From Bacteroidia bacterium (GTDB lineage: Bacteria; Bacteroidota; Bacteroidia; J057), in the NCBI GenBank assembly GCA_030731845.1, contig JANQTF010000353.1:1-32259 (forward strand): a stretch of 32,259 bases of DNA, written 5' to 3'. Both the position numbers and the translations under genes were made by a program. Position 1 is the first letter of the stretch. Every line of letters starts with the position of its first letter. The notes beneath the pieces were generated by a model. The model saw nothing but the letters and a program-made list of their open reading frames with translations. It made no database searches and had not been told where the DNA came from. Below, one piece after another: positions 1 through 7,773 of the stretch.

Positions 1-17
1 GGTCGGCTTTTGTTGGG

Positions 18-236
18 GGCTCTCCGATGCTACAAATGTTCGACCCCCGCTGGGGTCGATTGGAGGTTGAGAGGCGAGATGTTGCTTGGCTGCTCTTGTT
101 CCCCGACCTCAGCGAGGTCGCATGTTTGTAGCAAACGGAGCCAGCACCACCCGTTTCCCCCGACCCTGGAAGGGTCGCACAAAGGGAGGTCGGGCGCTTG
201 CTCCTGCCTGTTTAGGTGCGACCCCTGCTGGGGTCG
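18..236. repeat. cluster of four REP-like hairpins
   Basis: Four short hairpins share the frame CGACC...GGTCG. They lie at 41-58 (7-bp stem, loop CGCT), 104-120 (7-bp stem, loop AGC), 161-177 (7-bp stem, loop GGA) and 219-236 (7-bp stem, loop TGCT). The inner stem bases vary between copies (CCC, CTC, CCT) but always with the matching change on the other arm. A flanking word also recurs in inverted orientation: GCTACAAATGTTCGACC at 29-45 corresponds to the reverse complement of GGTCGCATGTTTGTAGC at 116-132. This looks like REP-type intergenic repeats. No REP-associated transposase lies in the window. Confidence 0.7.
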
Positions 237-273
237 GACCGTGCTCGACCGCCTGTAGCTCTTTTTTCCTACT

Positions 274-307
274 CCTTCTCCCTCTGGAAGAAGGCTGGGA
301 TGAGGGT
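274..307. repeat. hairpin repeat, CTTCTCCCTCTGG type
   Basis: CCTTCTCCC (274-282) and GGAAGAAGG (286-294) form a stem with one mismatch and loop TCT, followed by CTGGGATGAGGG. From memory this resembles a widespread intergenic repeat of the form CTCCCTCTGGGAGAGGGCTGGGATGAGGG. It lies between the REP-like cluster and the first gene. The rest of 308-539 shows nothing I can name. Confidence 0.4.
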
Positions 308-539
308 ACTTTCCCTTTACCAGACGGCTATGGGGGTACGGACTGGACGGGTAAGGAAAAATAGCTTCTAGCCTTGCCCCGAGAAATATGAGCCCAATCC
401 CGTCGGAAAATTCCTCTGATTCATTCCTGAAAATAGAAAATCGAATCCTGTTTTGTCTGGTGAGAGGGAAGGAAAAACTTTCAATAATAATTGAAACATT
501 TGAAATCGAAAGGCGTTTGAGAGGGGAAAGACTTGAACA

Positions 540-1451
540 ATGGCTCACATTATTCTTCCCGGAGGCACTGGATTTATGGGAAAAGCCCTTTCTACATATT
601 TTGTGCGTGCAGGTCATAAGGTTTTCGTCCTGACGCGATCTCCAAAAAGACCAGAGAATGGAATCGAATTTATTGGCTGGGATGGAAAAACGATCGGAGA
701 TTGGTCCAAATATCTGGAGGGTGCCTCAGCGGTGATCAACTTGGCGGGTAAGTCGGTGAATTGTCGATACACAGAGGCCAATGTAAAGGAGATTTTCGAT
801 TCGAGAGTAGAAAGTACGAGGGTGCTGGGAGAGGCCATAGCGGCATGTCAGCGCCCGCCGGAAGTATGGATCAACTCCAGCACGGCTACCATTTACCGCC
901 ATAGCGAAGACCGCGCCATGACGGAGCGCGATGGGGATCTGGGAACGGGAATGTCGGTAAACGTTGCGAGAGCCTGGGAGGACAGCTTTTTCGAGGCCAT
1001 GGTTCCCGGGGTCAGGAAGGTGGCCCTACGCACAGCAATTGTATTCTCCGAAAAAGATGGTGCCCTTCCGCGCCTGATGAATCTTGTCAAGGCGGGAATG
1101 GGAGGTGCTCAAGGGACTGGAAAGCAAATGATGTCCTGGATTCACATGGAGGATGTGGTCAAAGCAGTGGCATTTTTGATGGCTCACAAGGAGCTGGAGG
1201 GTGCCTTCAACCTTGCTGCACCCGATCCTCAGCCGAATGCGGAGATGATGTCGGTGCTCCGACAAGCAATGGGGGTTCCTCTTGCCTTGCCTGTGCCGGC
1301 ATGGCTGCTGGAGGTGGGTGCCGCTATGATTGGCACAGAAACGGAGCTCCTTCTCAAAAGTCGTTGGGTGCTGCCGCAGCGGCTGCTCGAAGCGGGATTT
1401 GAGTTTGAGTTTCCCACCTTACCTCAGGCATTGAAAAATCTGGGCGAGTAG
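540..1451 (+). CDS. TIGR01777-family NAD(P)-dependent epimerase
   Basis: A 303-residue protein of the extended short-chain dehydrogenase type. The N-terminal Rossmann fold starts at once with a glycine-rich dinucleotide motif, GGTGFMG at residues 8-14. It is followed by the typical TIGR01777 sequence: a Trp-Asp-Gly segment, a NLAGKSV-like stretch and SRVEST. The C-terminal ~50 residues match the DUF1731 tail of this family (PVPAWLLEVGAAMIG then a QRLLEAGFEF-like end). Members are soluble proteins with no firmly established substrate; E. coli YfcH is the usual reference. Length is normal (about 300). The ATG at 540 leaves almost no residues before the first beta strand, which supports that start. 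It is first in a run of three plus-strand genes with gaps of 145 and 140 bp, so an operon is possible but not shown. Confidence 0.88.
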   Translation: MAHIILPGGTGFMGKALSTYFVRAGHKVFVLTRSPKRPENGIEFIGWDGKTIGDWSKYLEGASAVINLAGKSVNCRYTEANVKEIFDSRVESTRVLGEAIAACQRPPEVWINSSTATIYRHSEDRAMTERDGDLGTGMSVNVARAWEDSFFEAMVPGVRKVALRTAIVFSEKDGALPRLMNLVKAGMGGAQGTGKQMMSWIHMEDVVKAVAFLMAHKELEGAFNLAAPDPQPNAEMMSVLRQAMGVPLALPVPAWLLEVGAAMIGTETELLLKSRWVLPQRLLEAGFEFEFPTLPQALKNLGE

Positions 1452-1596
1452 CGTTCCGGAAAGGAAGATCACACGGGAAATGAACTGGCTTCTGTTGGGG
1501 GGGGGAATATCTGTCTTGAGGATGACATTGGTCATGTTTGCCTCAACTAGGCAAAGGATATCTTCGTTGGAAATATATGTTGTTCAATTTTAAGAT

Positions 1597-2202
1597 ATGA
1601 AGAGCCCCATAAATTGGCCTAAAGGACTTTCCTACCAAGACTATCTGCTTCAGGTGAATCAGTTGGTAGCCGACGGATTGACATCTGGCCCCACGCAGGA
1701 TGAGTTCCTGTCCAATTTCACCCGACTCAACGCTCATCGCATGAAGCGCCTTGGCAAAACAGTCAAGCTTCTGGAGATGTGGGATCAATTTCTTCCCAAC
1801 CTTCAGAAATCTTATACATGGCGCGTATTTACCGAGGCGTGGTGTGGCGATGCTGCGCAAATCTTGCCTGTGCTGCAAGCCATCGGCTTATCCTCTGGGG
1901 GGAAAATTACGCTGGAAGTATTCTACCGTGATGAAGACCCGGAATTATTCTCTCATTTCCTCACAGGTGATAGCAAGGCCATTCCCAAGCTTGTTGCGAT
2001 TGACAACAATTCTGGGGAGCAAATAGGAACCTGGGGTCCAAGGCCTTCGGCTTTGCAGGATATTGTGTTGGCACACAAAGAGAATCCACAAGTATCCCAC
2101 TCCGAATTGGTAGAACAACTTCAGCGTTGGTATAATGAGGATGGCACCCGGCAGATTCAGGAAGAAATTTTCCGGTCTCTTCAGACATGGGAGAAGAAAT
2201 GA
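1597..2202 (+). CDS. thioredoxin-fold protein (Thioredoxin_9 type)
   Basis: A 201-residue protein without a signal peptide, so probably cytoplasmic. The middle and C-terminal parts have a thioredoxin-like fold: a beta strand (WRVFTE), then the active-site region AWCGDAAQ around Cys83, and later a cis-Pro-like segment (KAIPKLVAID). The motif has one cysteine only: the position of the second CxxC cysteine is Ala86. This WCGDA form is known in the Bacteroidota thioredoxin family assigned to Pfam Thioredoxin_9. A disulfide exchange through two cysteines in this motif is therefore not expected, and the true role is unknown. The N-terminal ~65 residues are helical. The ATG start at 1597 is the first in frame after an AT-rich stretch. 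Confidence 0.8.
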   Translation: MKSPINWPKGLSYQDYLLQVNQLVADGLTSGPTQDEFLSNFTRLNAHRMKRLGKTVKLLEMWDQFLPNLQKSYTWRVFTEAWCGDAAQILPVLQAIGLSSGGKITLEVFYRDEDPELFSHFLTGDSKAIPKLVAIDNNSGEQIGTWGPRPSALQDIVLAHKENPQVSHSELVEQLQRWYNEDGTRQIQEEIFRSLQTWEKK

Positions 2203-2342
2203 CAAGTAATTTGGCGATATTTCGCATCTCTGGATGAAACTTTTCGTTGAAAAAGACAGATTTATTCTGTTTTTTGATGCTTAATGGTGTGGAATCGTCT
2301 TGGATTGCCCCTCTTCAGAGCAACTATCAGCCTCAATTAGCT

Positions 2343-3200
2343 ATGTCTCTCATTCCTGTAGAAATACTTCGTCTTGAGCAAAAGAACATTCGGATCAGTG
2401 CCATTGCCACGACATTGATCATGTTGTTGCTTGCCCTTGTCACTTTTTTCTTCACTGCATACCGCACGCCAGATCGTCCGCCCGGTAAAGAGTATAAATT
2501 TGTCGGGGCCATAGACTTTGGCGACAACAAGCAAGGAAGCCAAAAGGTGAATACCCTGGACCGCTCTGTGGCCGATCCTAAGCCTACGCCTCCTGCGCAG
2601 GCCCAGCCCCAATCACAGCCCAATCCTGTGCCTCCGGCGGCTACGCCTCCCCCGCAGGTGACTACGCCTGCCCCCAAGCCGGTATCAACCCCTTCTACGC
2701 CTGCCAAACCCACCCCAAAACCTACACCCACCCCGACACAGCCTACACAGTCGAAACCTGCAACCCCACAAACAACCACGCCTGCTCCCACACCCAATCA
2801 AAGTCAGGAACTTGATCCTAACTTTAGCATGAACGCTGGTGGCGGTGCCAATCAGGGTAATGCTGATCCTGGGGCAGTAGGAAATAGCGGAACGCCTAAC
2901 ACAACCATACTCGACCCTAATGGAATGTACTCCTTCGGGGAAGGTGGTGGTGGTGGTCTCGACGGTCGCGGCGTTGTTGCGATCCCTTATCCTAACTATA
3001 ATGCCCAGGAAGAAGGCATCTTGTCGTTTGAATTTATCATTGCCCCGAATGGTTCGGTAGTGTATGCGAAGGCTCTGCCCAACAACAAACCTGCACTGGC
3101 CAAATTAGGAGAAGATGCTATCAAGAAATGGAAATTCGATCCAGTTCCAGGTTCTTCCAACCAAAAGGTTCGGGTTAAAATGACCTTCAAATTGAGGTAA
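2343..3200 (+). CDS. energy transducer TonB (short classical form)
   Basis: TonB-family protein of 285 residues that couples the inner-membrane proton motive force to outer-membrane receptors. A short cytoplasmic N-terminus with EQKNIR is followed by one membrane helix (about residues 20-38). Next comes a long Pro/Thr/Lys-rich spacer (about 75-160), a Gly/Asn-rich segment, and a TonB C-terminal domain from about residue 215 (IPYPNYNAQEEG, then IKKWKFDPV). The N-terminal EQKNxR and GAIDFG segments are usual in Bacteroidota TonB proteins. I chose the ATG at 2343 because the 32 codons upstream in the same frame (from a TTG at 2247) look non-coding, and because the shorter form gives normal TonB topology. 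No exbB/exbD is adjacent. The gene ends at a strong hairpin. Confidence 0.87.
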   Translation: MSLIPVEILRLEQKNIRISAIATTLIMLLLALVTFFFTAYRTPDRPPGKEYKFVGAIDFGDNKQGSQKVNTLDRSVADPKPTPPAQAQPQSQPNPVPPAATPPPQVTTPAPKPVSTPSTPAKPTPKPTPTPTQPTQSKPATPQTTTPAPTPNQSQELDPNFSMNAGGGANQGNADPGAVGNSGTPNTTILDPNGMYSFGEGGGGGLDGRGVVAIPYPNYNAQEEGILSFEFIIAPNGSVVYAKALPNNKPALAKLGEDAIKKWKFDPVPGSSNQKVRVKMTFKLR

Positions 3201-3223
3201 TCAAGGCGGGTTGAAGCCAAAAA

Positions 3224-3257
3224 AAGAGGGTGTGATTCTACAGAATCACACCCTCTT
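3224..3257. terminator. bidirectional terminator
   Basis: A perfect 15-bp stem, AAGAGGGTGTGATTC (3224-3238) with GAATCACACCCTCTT (3243-3257), encloses loop TACA. It has A-rich sequence on the left and T-rich sequence (CGTTTTAT) on the right. It sits between the convergent tonB gene (+) and the bifunctional-nuclease gene (-), so it can serve both. Confidence 0.9.
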
Positions 3258-3287
3258 CGTTTTATAGGACAAAAACCCTGCTACCAA

Positions 3288-3965
3288 TCAGTTTGACTTG
3301 GTCTCGTCTTCGAGCTTGAGAATTTCATCGCGAATGCGAGCTGCTTTTTCGTAGTCTTCTCCGGCAAGCGCCTCGTCAAGTTGTTTTTGGAGCTTGTTAA
3401 TTTTTTCTTTGGAAGAAGGCCTCCGTGCCCGTTTCGGCTTGGGAGCTTCTTCCACGAGTTCTACTTCTTCCAGATCATCTTCTTCAATGGGATCTGATTT
3501 TTCGATTTCTGCGAGAGAAAATTCTGCGCTTTCGGCGTTCTCGGGATTGCCTTCCTCTTCGATGACAATTCCGGCCTCTTCCAACACGTGCTCAGAGCAA
3601 TAGATCGGCACTTTGAACCGCACGCCAATGGCTACTGCATCACTGGGGCGACTATCGATCTCGTGGAGTTCGCCGTCTGCTTCTATGATCAGACGTGCAT
3701 AGAAAATTCCTTCCTGAAGGTCATTGATCACTACCTCAACCAGGTCCAGGTCAAAGTGCCTGGCAAGGTTAAAAATGAGGTCGTGAGTCATTGGCCGATT
3801 GGTTTTGATGCTTTCCAGCTCTAGCGCAATGGCTTGCGCTTCTGCCCCACCAATAATGATAGGCAAGCGACGATTGCCATTGGTTTCCCCAAGGACAAGG
3901 GCATAGTGTCCAATTTGTGAATGGCTGGATGAAAGCCCAATAATCTCTAGCGGAATCTTCTTCAC
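3288..3965 (-). CDS. bifunctional nuclease (BFN/DUF151) domain protein with UVR motif
   Basis: A 225-residue protein. Residues 1-135 form a BFN (DUF151) domain, with LPIIIGGAEAQAIA at 34-47 and the conserved DSRPSDAVAIGVR block at 104-116. Residues 135-185 are an acidic then basic linker. Residues 188-220 are a UVR (UvrB/UvrC) motif, with a LDEALAGEDYEKAARIRDEI core. BFN domains have been linked to nuclease activity in plants and to stress-related roles in bacteria; the UVR helix pair normally mediates protein contacts. The BFN+UVR fusion is common in Bacteroidota. The start is GTG: the same frame has a TAG three codons upstream, and the protein already begins like its relatives (MKKIPLEIIGL). 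A good promoter lies about 85 bp upstream. Confidence 0.87.
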   Translation of the reverse strand: MKKIPLEIIGLSSSHSQIGHYALVLGETNGNRRLPIIIGGAEAQAIALELESIKTNRPMTHDLIFNLARHFDLDLVEVVINDLQEGIFYARLIIEADGELHEIDSRPSDAVAIGVRFKVPIYCSEHVLEEAGIVIEEEGNPENAESAEFSLAEIEKSDPIEEDDLEEVELVEEAPKPKRARRPSSKEKINKLQKQLDEALAGEDYEKAARIRDEILKLEDETKSN

Positions 3966-4048
3966 TGGAATCTAGTTTGATCCGTCAACCCCTCATCAGT
4001 CTGGCGGAATGCTAACGGATGTAAGGGATAGCGCGGATTCGACAGGCG

Positions 4049-4078
4049 CAAAATTAGCAGAAATTCGCGCATTGCAAA
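4049..4078 (-). promoter_or_regulatory. Bacteroidota-type promoter of the BFN gene
   Basis: Read on the minus strand: TTTG (4075-4078), an 18-nt gap, then TAATTTTG (4049-4056). This matches the Bacteroidota primary sigma pattern TTTG...TAnnTTTG exactly in both boxes. It lies between the etfA stop and the BFN start, pointing at the BFN gene. Confidence 0.65.
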
Positions 4079-4103
4079 AATGCGATACGAGGAGTTATAG
4101 ACA

Positions 4104-4137
4104 ATGCGGGAAGTCTCTCATCGGAGACTTCCCGCAT
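4104..4137 (-). terminator. hairpin after etfA
   Basis: ATGCGGGAAGTCTC (4104-4117) and GAGACTTCCCGCAT (4124-4137) form a perfect 14-bp stem with a 6-nt loop, 11 bp past the etfA stop. The sequence that follows on the minus strand (TGTCTATAAC) is only weakly T-rich, so termination is likely but not classical. Confidence 0.65.
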
Positions 4138-4147
4138 GAATGAGAGA

Positions 4148-5104
4148 TTAGCCTACTCTTGATTTCAGGGAGGCGATCAATTGAGGCACTACGTCGAACA
4201 AATCCCCTACGATGCCAAAGTCGGCAATCTTGAAGAAAGGGGCTTCGGGGTCTTTGTTGATCACGACAATATTTTTGGAGGAGCTTACCCCAGCAAGGTG
4301 TTGAATAGCCCCACTGATACCAATGGCGATATAAAGGGTAGGCGAGATTTGGATCCCAGTTTGGCCAACGTGCTCGTGGTGCGGTCTCCAATCCATGTCT
4401 GAAACAGGCTTAGAGCAGGCAGTTGCGGCACCGAGCAAAGAGGCAAGCTCTTCGATCATGGCCCAGTTTTCGGGGCCTTTCATGCCACGCCCGGCAGATA
4501 CGACTGTCTCAGCTTCTGTGAGGGAAATGCCTTCGGCGGCTTTGATCAATTCAAGCGCTACCGCATCGACATCATTGCTGGAAAAGTTGCTCACCTCTAC
4601 CAGGGTGGTGGCTACGGGGTGCTCTTCGACTTTGTAGCCGTTGGTTTTTACGGTGATCACCATCTGATCGGCATTCACCTTGAGCTCTTCCACTCCTTTG
4701 CCTGAGTAGGCCATCCGCGTGGTATCAAACCCGGCTGCGGGATCAGGAACTGTGATAAGTCCAGATAGGGCAGCAGCAGAAAGCTTAACGGCAACCCGTG
4801 GGGCAATCGCTCTGCCATTGTAGGTCTGGGCCATGACCACGGCTTTGGCATCAATGGATTCGGCGACCTTGGCCACCGCAGAGGCAAAAGCAGCGTTGAC
4901 GAAGCTATCGCCAAGCACCTGATGAACCTTGCTCACGCCATAGGCACCAAGTCCTGTGGCAGCCGCTGCATCCACAGGGCCTACCGTAACGGCCTGAAGG
5001 TCGGTGCCGAGCTTTTGAGCTAGATCGTATGCAAATGTCGCAGCTTCAAAAATGGGTTTCTTAAATACTCCCTCAGAAGCTTCTGCGAATAGAAGAACAG
5101 GCAT
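4148..5104 (-). CDS. etfA: electron transfer flavoprotein alpha subunit
   Basis: 318-residue ETF alpha subunit (FixB family). With ETF beta it forms a soluble FAD heterodimer that takes electrons from acyl-CoA and other dehydrogenases and passes them towards the quinone pool. The N-terminal ETF domain covers about residues 1-190. The C-terminal FAD-binding domain shows SAGRGMKGPENW (203-214), GQTG (247-250) and SGAIQH (264-269), the usual flavin contacts, and then NKDPEAPFF. Length is normal. The ATG at 5104 starts directly with the first beta strand. It lies 89 bp downstream of etfB in the same direction and is probably co-transcribed with it. Confidence 0.95.
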   Translation of the reverse strand: MPVLLFAEASEGVFKKPIFEAATFAYDLAQKLGTDLQAVTVGPVDAAAATGLGAYGVSKVHQVLGDSFVNAAFASAVAKVAESIDAKAVVMAQTYNGRAIAPRVAVKLSAAALSGLITVPDPAAGFDTTRMAYSGKGVEELKVNADQMVITVKTNGYKVEEHPVATTLVEVSNFSSNDVDAVALELIKAAEGISLTEAETVVSAGRGMKGPENWAMIEELASLLGAATACSKPVSDMDWRPHHEHVGQTGIQISPTLYIAIGISGAIQHLAGVSSSKNIVVINKDPEAPFFKIADFGIVGDLFDVVPQLIASLKSRVG

Positions 5105-5193
5105 AATATTAATTGGCTGAGTCTTGGATGTAGAATGAGTGGAATTTGCCTAAAGAGTCGGGGCGAGCAACAAGCAAGCGCCGATCCATTTCC

Positions 5194-5943
5194 TTAGACA
5201 AGTCCCTTGTTTGTCAAGCTATCCACGAGCTTGCTGACATCTTCTGGCTGAAAATACTGACAGTTGCCCTTCGCAGGTGGATAAGAGAACTGGACGGTAG
5301 CAACGAGCTCAAGAGATTCATTGGGACTAACAACAGAAAGAGGTTTTTTGCGCGCGCCCATGATGCCTCTCATGTTGGGAATGCGCCACTCGGCAATCCC
5401 TTTTTGGCAAGAAATAACAGCAGGCAGTGGTACTTCCATCACTTCTTCTCCCCCATCTACTTCTCTTTTCACCTGGGCTGTCATGCTTTCTGGGTCGGCG
5501 ATGTCCATGTGGGTAGCATAGGACACAAAGCTAGACTCAAGGTATTCAGCAAGCATTCCTGGAACGAGAGACCCGTTGAAGTCGATAGATTCTTTGCCGG
5601 TGAAAATAACGTCAAACTCTTTGCCATTGCAGTAGTTGGCAATTTGCTTGGCTACAAAACCTGCGTCAGTAGCATCTGCGTTGATTCTCACGGCATCGTC
5701 TGCCCCGATGGCTAGTGCCCGGCGCAGGGTGGGCTCCACTTCAGGACCGCCTACACAAAGAGCCGTGATGGCTACCTTTTTTCCTTCTTCCTGAAACCCA
5801 ATGGCACGAGAAAGTCCATATTCGCAATATGGATTGATGATGAAGGTTACGCCAGTTTTATTGAGCTTGCTCCCGTCGCCCTCAAATTGGATTTTTGTAG
5901 TAGTATCGGGAACATGACTGATACAAACCAAGATTTTCAGCAT
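5194..5943 (-). CDS. etfB: electron transfer flavoprotein beta subunit
   Basis: 249-residue ETF beta subunit (FixA family), partner of the alpha subunit encoded downstream; it binds the structural AMP in known ETFs. The start MLKILVCISHVPDT and the segments NPYCEYGLSRAI (37-48) and LAIGADDAVRI are typical. A region with a GKESIDFNGSLVPGMLAE core corresponds to the AMP-binding and dimer-contact region of this family. Length is normal. The gene is divergent from the TPR gene, with 46 bp between the two starts. A TATCTTTG -7 box lies 23 bp upstream of the ATG, so the leader should be very short. Confidence 0.95.
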   Translation of the reverse strand: MLKILVCISHVPDTTTKIQFEGDGSKLNKTGVTFIINPYCEYGLSRAIGFQEEGKKVAITALCVGGPEVEPTLRRALAIGADDAVRINADATDAGFVAKQIANYCNGKEFDVIFTGKESIDFNGSLVPGMLAEYLESSFVSYATHMDIADPESMTAQVKREVDGGEEVMEVPLPAVISCQKGIAEWRIPNMRGIMGARKKPLSVVSPNESLELVATVQFSYPPAKGNCQYFQPEDVSKLVDSLTNKGLV

Positions 5944-5965
5944 GCGTTACATTTATTTTTTCCTG

Positions 5966-5997
5966 CAAAGATAACCTTTTCCCCGCAGTATGGAAAA
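5966..5997 (-). promoter_or_regulatory. promoter of etfB-etfA
   Basis: On the minus strand TATCTTTG (5966-5973) fits the Bacteroidota -7 box TAnnTTTG. Twenty nucleotides upstream is TTTT (5994-5997), a partial -33 box. The upstream box overlaps the first codons of the divergent TPR gene. Confidence 0.6.
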
Positions 5998-6319
5998 CCA
6001 ACGACTCAAGCAGTTGTTCTTATTTTTGGAACAAAGTGCGCAAGATTCTTTCACATTGTACTCCATTGCATACGAATATTTGCAGATGGGGGCTCTTTCT
6101 GAAGCAAAAAATTATTTTGAACGGCTTCTTTCCTTCCATCCAGATTATCTTGGTGCCTATTATCAGCTTGGCAGGTGCCTCCGATTAATGGGCTTAGACA
6201 AGGAGGCTATCGCCATGTATCAGATCGGAATAGAAAAAGCGAAAGAAAAAAAACAGCAGCATACCCTCAGCGAGCTTCAAAACGCCCTGATGAATGCAGA
6301 AATCGGCGAAGAGCCATGA
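5990..6319 (+). CDS. small tetratricopeptide-repeat protein
   Basis: A 109-residue protein made of about two TPR units followed by a charged helical tail. Unit 1 covers about residues 20-51 (A-Y-E-Y-L-Q-M-G then A-KNYFERLLSFHP). Unit 2 covers about 54-86 (AYYQLGRCLRLMG then EAIAMYQIGIEKA). It has no signal peptide or membrane helix, so it is probably a cytoplasmic protein-binding adaptor with unknown partner. The spacing rules of TPR (G8, Y/A20, P32) are respected. It ends 76 bp before the chosen nfu start and may be co-transcribed with nfu-lipB. Confidence 0.8.
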   Translation: MENQRLKQLFLFLEQSAQDSFTLYSIAYEYLQMGALSEAKNYFERLLSFHPDYLGAYYQLGRCLRLMGLDKEAIAMYQIGIEKAKEKKQQHTLSELQNALMNAEIGEEP

Positions 6320-6395
6320 TGGATTCTTCTTTGCGAGGGATTTGCCTACCTTTGTGCCCCATCATTTTGACCAATACCATTTGATGATCCAGAAG

Positions 6396-6974
6396 ATGAG
6401 CCGTACTGCTATTTTACATATTGAGGGAGTCCCCAATCCCAATGCCATGAAGTTTGTTCTGGAGAATGGGATTTTGTCTGAGGAGCCCTACGAGTTTCGC
6501 TCTTATGCGGATGCTGCCGACTCGCCACTTGCACGCAAGTTACTGATGCTTCGGTACATAGATCGCATTCTACTCAATCAGAATGCAGTTACCATCGTGA
6601 AGAAAGAGGGGCAGGGCCCCTCCTGGAAAGAAATTGCGCTGGAGCTTAAACTCATGGTGCAGCAACACCTTGAGGCTGACGAGCCCATTCTCTTTGTGGG
6701 AGCCAGCCAATTAACTCATCCCCGCTCCGATGAGACAATTGCCAGCATCGTGACCCAGGTATTGGATAAGCACATTCGGCCAGCTGCCCAGGAAGATGGG
6801 GGTGATATTCTATTTGAATCTTATCAAGACGGGGTTCTCAATCTGAGTATGCACGGGGCCTGCCATCGCTGTCCTTATGCCATGCAAACCATGAAAGATG
6901 GCGTTGAAAAGGTGATGATGTCCATGCTGCCTGAGGTGAAAAAAGTAACTGCTCTTGAAAACGGAGTTTCCTGA
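6396..6974 (+). CDS. NifU/Nfu-family Fe-S cluster carrier
   Basis: Nfu-type scaffold/carrier that holds a labile Fe-S cluster and passes it to client enzymes. The N-terminal Nfu_N domain (residues 8-95 from this start) has the VPNPNAMKF signature. The C-terminal NifU domain (about 115-190) has AAQEDGGDI and the cluster-binding GACHRCP with Cys156 and Cys159 (CxxC). I placed the start at the ATG at 6396, which gives 192 residues and puts the first strand at residue 4. An ATG at 6384 is equally possible. The longer reading frame from 6294 overlaps the TPR gene and is unlikely. The stop codon is 1 bp from the lipB start. LipA, the Fe-S enzyme that needs repair in lipoate synthesis, is a plausible client (inference). 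Confidence 0.9.
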   Translation: MSRTAILHIEGVPNPNAMKFVLENGILSEEPYEFRSYADAADSPLARKLLMLRYIDRILLNQNAVTIVKKEGQGPSWKEIALELKLMVQQHLEADEPILFVGASQLTHPRSDETIASIVTQVLDKHIRPAAQEDGGDILFESYQDGVLNLSMHGACHRCPYAMQTMKDGVEKVMMSMLPEVKKVTALENGVS

Positions 6975-6975
6975 T

Positions 6976-7698
6976 ATGTCTGTCTTCCCTTCATCTGCAC
7001 AGCCTGTCCACTTTCAGGATCTTGGCCTCATAGCCTATCAGGAAGCTTGGGATCTGCAAGAGTCTCTCCTACGGGTGAATGTTGGCCTAAAGCAATCCGC
7101 CAGCAAGGTTGCTGCGAATAAGATCGCTACTCAACACTACTTGTTGTTTTGTGAGCATCCGCATGTCTATACCCTCGGGAAAAGTGGAGAGGAAACGCAC
7201 TTGCTCATTGACGAGGCTACAAGGCGTGAGAAAGGAATTTCCTATTTTAAAATTAATCGTGGGGGGGACATCACCTACCATGGCCCGGGGCAGATCACTG
7301 GCTATCCGATTTTTGACCTTGAAAAATTCAAACCCGATCTCGGCTGGTATCTCCGCACGATGGAGGAAGTCATGATTCGGCTCCTAGCTGAGTATGGTCT
7401 CGATGGCGGTCGCATCGAAGGGGCAACAGGCGTTTGGCTGGGGGTAGAAACGCCCTCTGCCAGGAAGATTTGTGCCTTTGGGGTGAAATGTAGCCGATGG
7501 ATCACCATGCACGGATTTGCTTTCAACGTGAATACGGATCTTGGTTTGTTTGACCACATTGTGCCTTGCGGTATCGCGGACAAAGGGGTGACCTCCTTGC
7601 AGAAGGAGCTGGGGCATCAGGTTTCGATGGAGGAAGTGAAAAAGAAATTGAAAGCCTTATTCGGCGAATTATTTGGGATTGAATATGTGGTCGAATAA
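6976..7698 (+). CDS. lipB: octanoyltransferase LipB
   Basis: 240-residue lipoyl(octanoyl) transferase. It moves the octanoyl group from acyl carrier protein to the lipoyl domains of 2-oxoacid dehydrogenases and the glycine cleavage H protein, the first step of lipoate synthesis. The family signature RGGDITYHGPGQ lies at 95-106. The catalytic dyad can be placed by family comparison at Lys164 (ARKICAFGVK) and Cys198 (VPCGI). The ATG at 6976 follows the nfu stop by one base; a TTG seven codons upstream would overlap nfu and is less likely. The one-base gap points to translational coupling with nfu. A strong bidirectional terminator follows. Confidence 0.95.
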   Translation: MSVFPSSAQPVHFQDLGLIAYQEAWDLQESLLRVNVGLKQSASKVAANKIATQHYLLFCEHPHVYTLGKSGEETHLLIDEATRREKGISYFKINRGGDITYHGPGQITGYPIFDLEKFKPDLGWYLRTMEEVMIRLLAEYGLDGGRIEGATGVWLGVETPSARKICAFGVKCSRWITMHGFAFNVNTDLGLFDHIVPCGIADKGVTSLQKELGHQVSMEEVKKKLKALFGELFGIEYVVE

Positions 7699-7713
7699 GT
7701 TCGGGTAACCCGA

Positions 7714-7751
7714 AAAAAAAACCATCTCGTTTAAGCGAGATGGTTTTTTTT
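7714..7751. terminator. bidirectional terminator between lipB and ompH
   Basis: ACCATCTCG (7721-7729) pairs with CGAGATGGT (7736-7744). The stem is extended by an A8 run on the left and a T8 run on the right (7744-7751). It is a U-tract terminator in both directions and separates lipB (+) from the convergent ompH gene (-). Confidence 0.92.
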
Positions 7752-7773
7752 ATATCATCCAAAAAGGAGTGAA

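Noticed and set aside
41-236. CRISPR-like array
   Set aside because: The hairpins differ in sequence, are spaced irregularly (46, 40, 41 bp between units) and partly inverted; there is no constant repeat and no cas gene.
1-258. Open frames across the hairpin cluster
   Set aside because: They are made of repeat sequence, read equally well in several frames on both strands, and show no protein family features.
1497-1505. Run of nine G as a phase-variation tract
   Set aside because: It lies 92 bp before a housekeeping-type gene with no promoter boxes around it; there is no evidence for switching.
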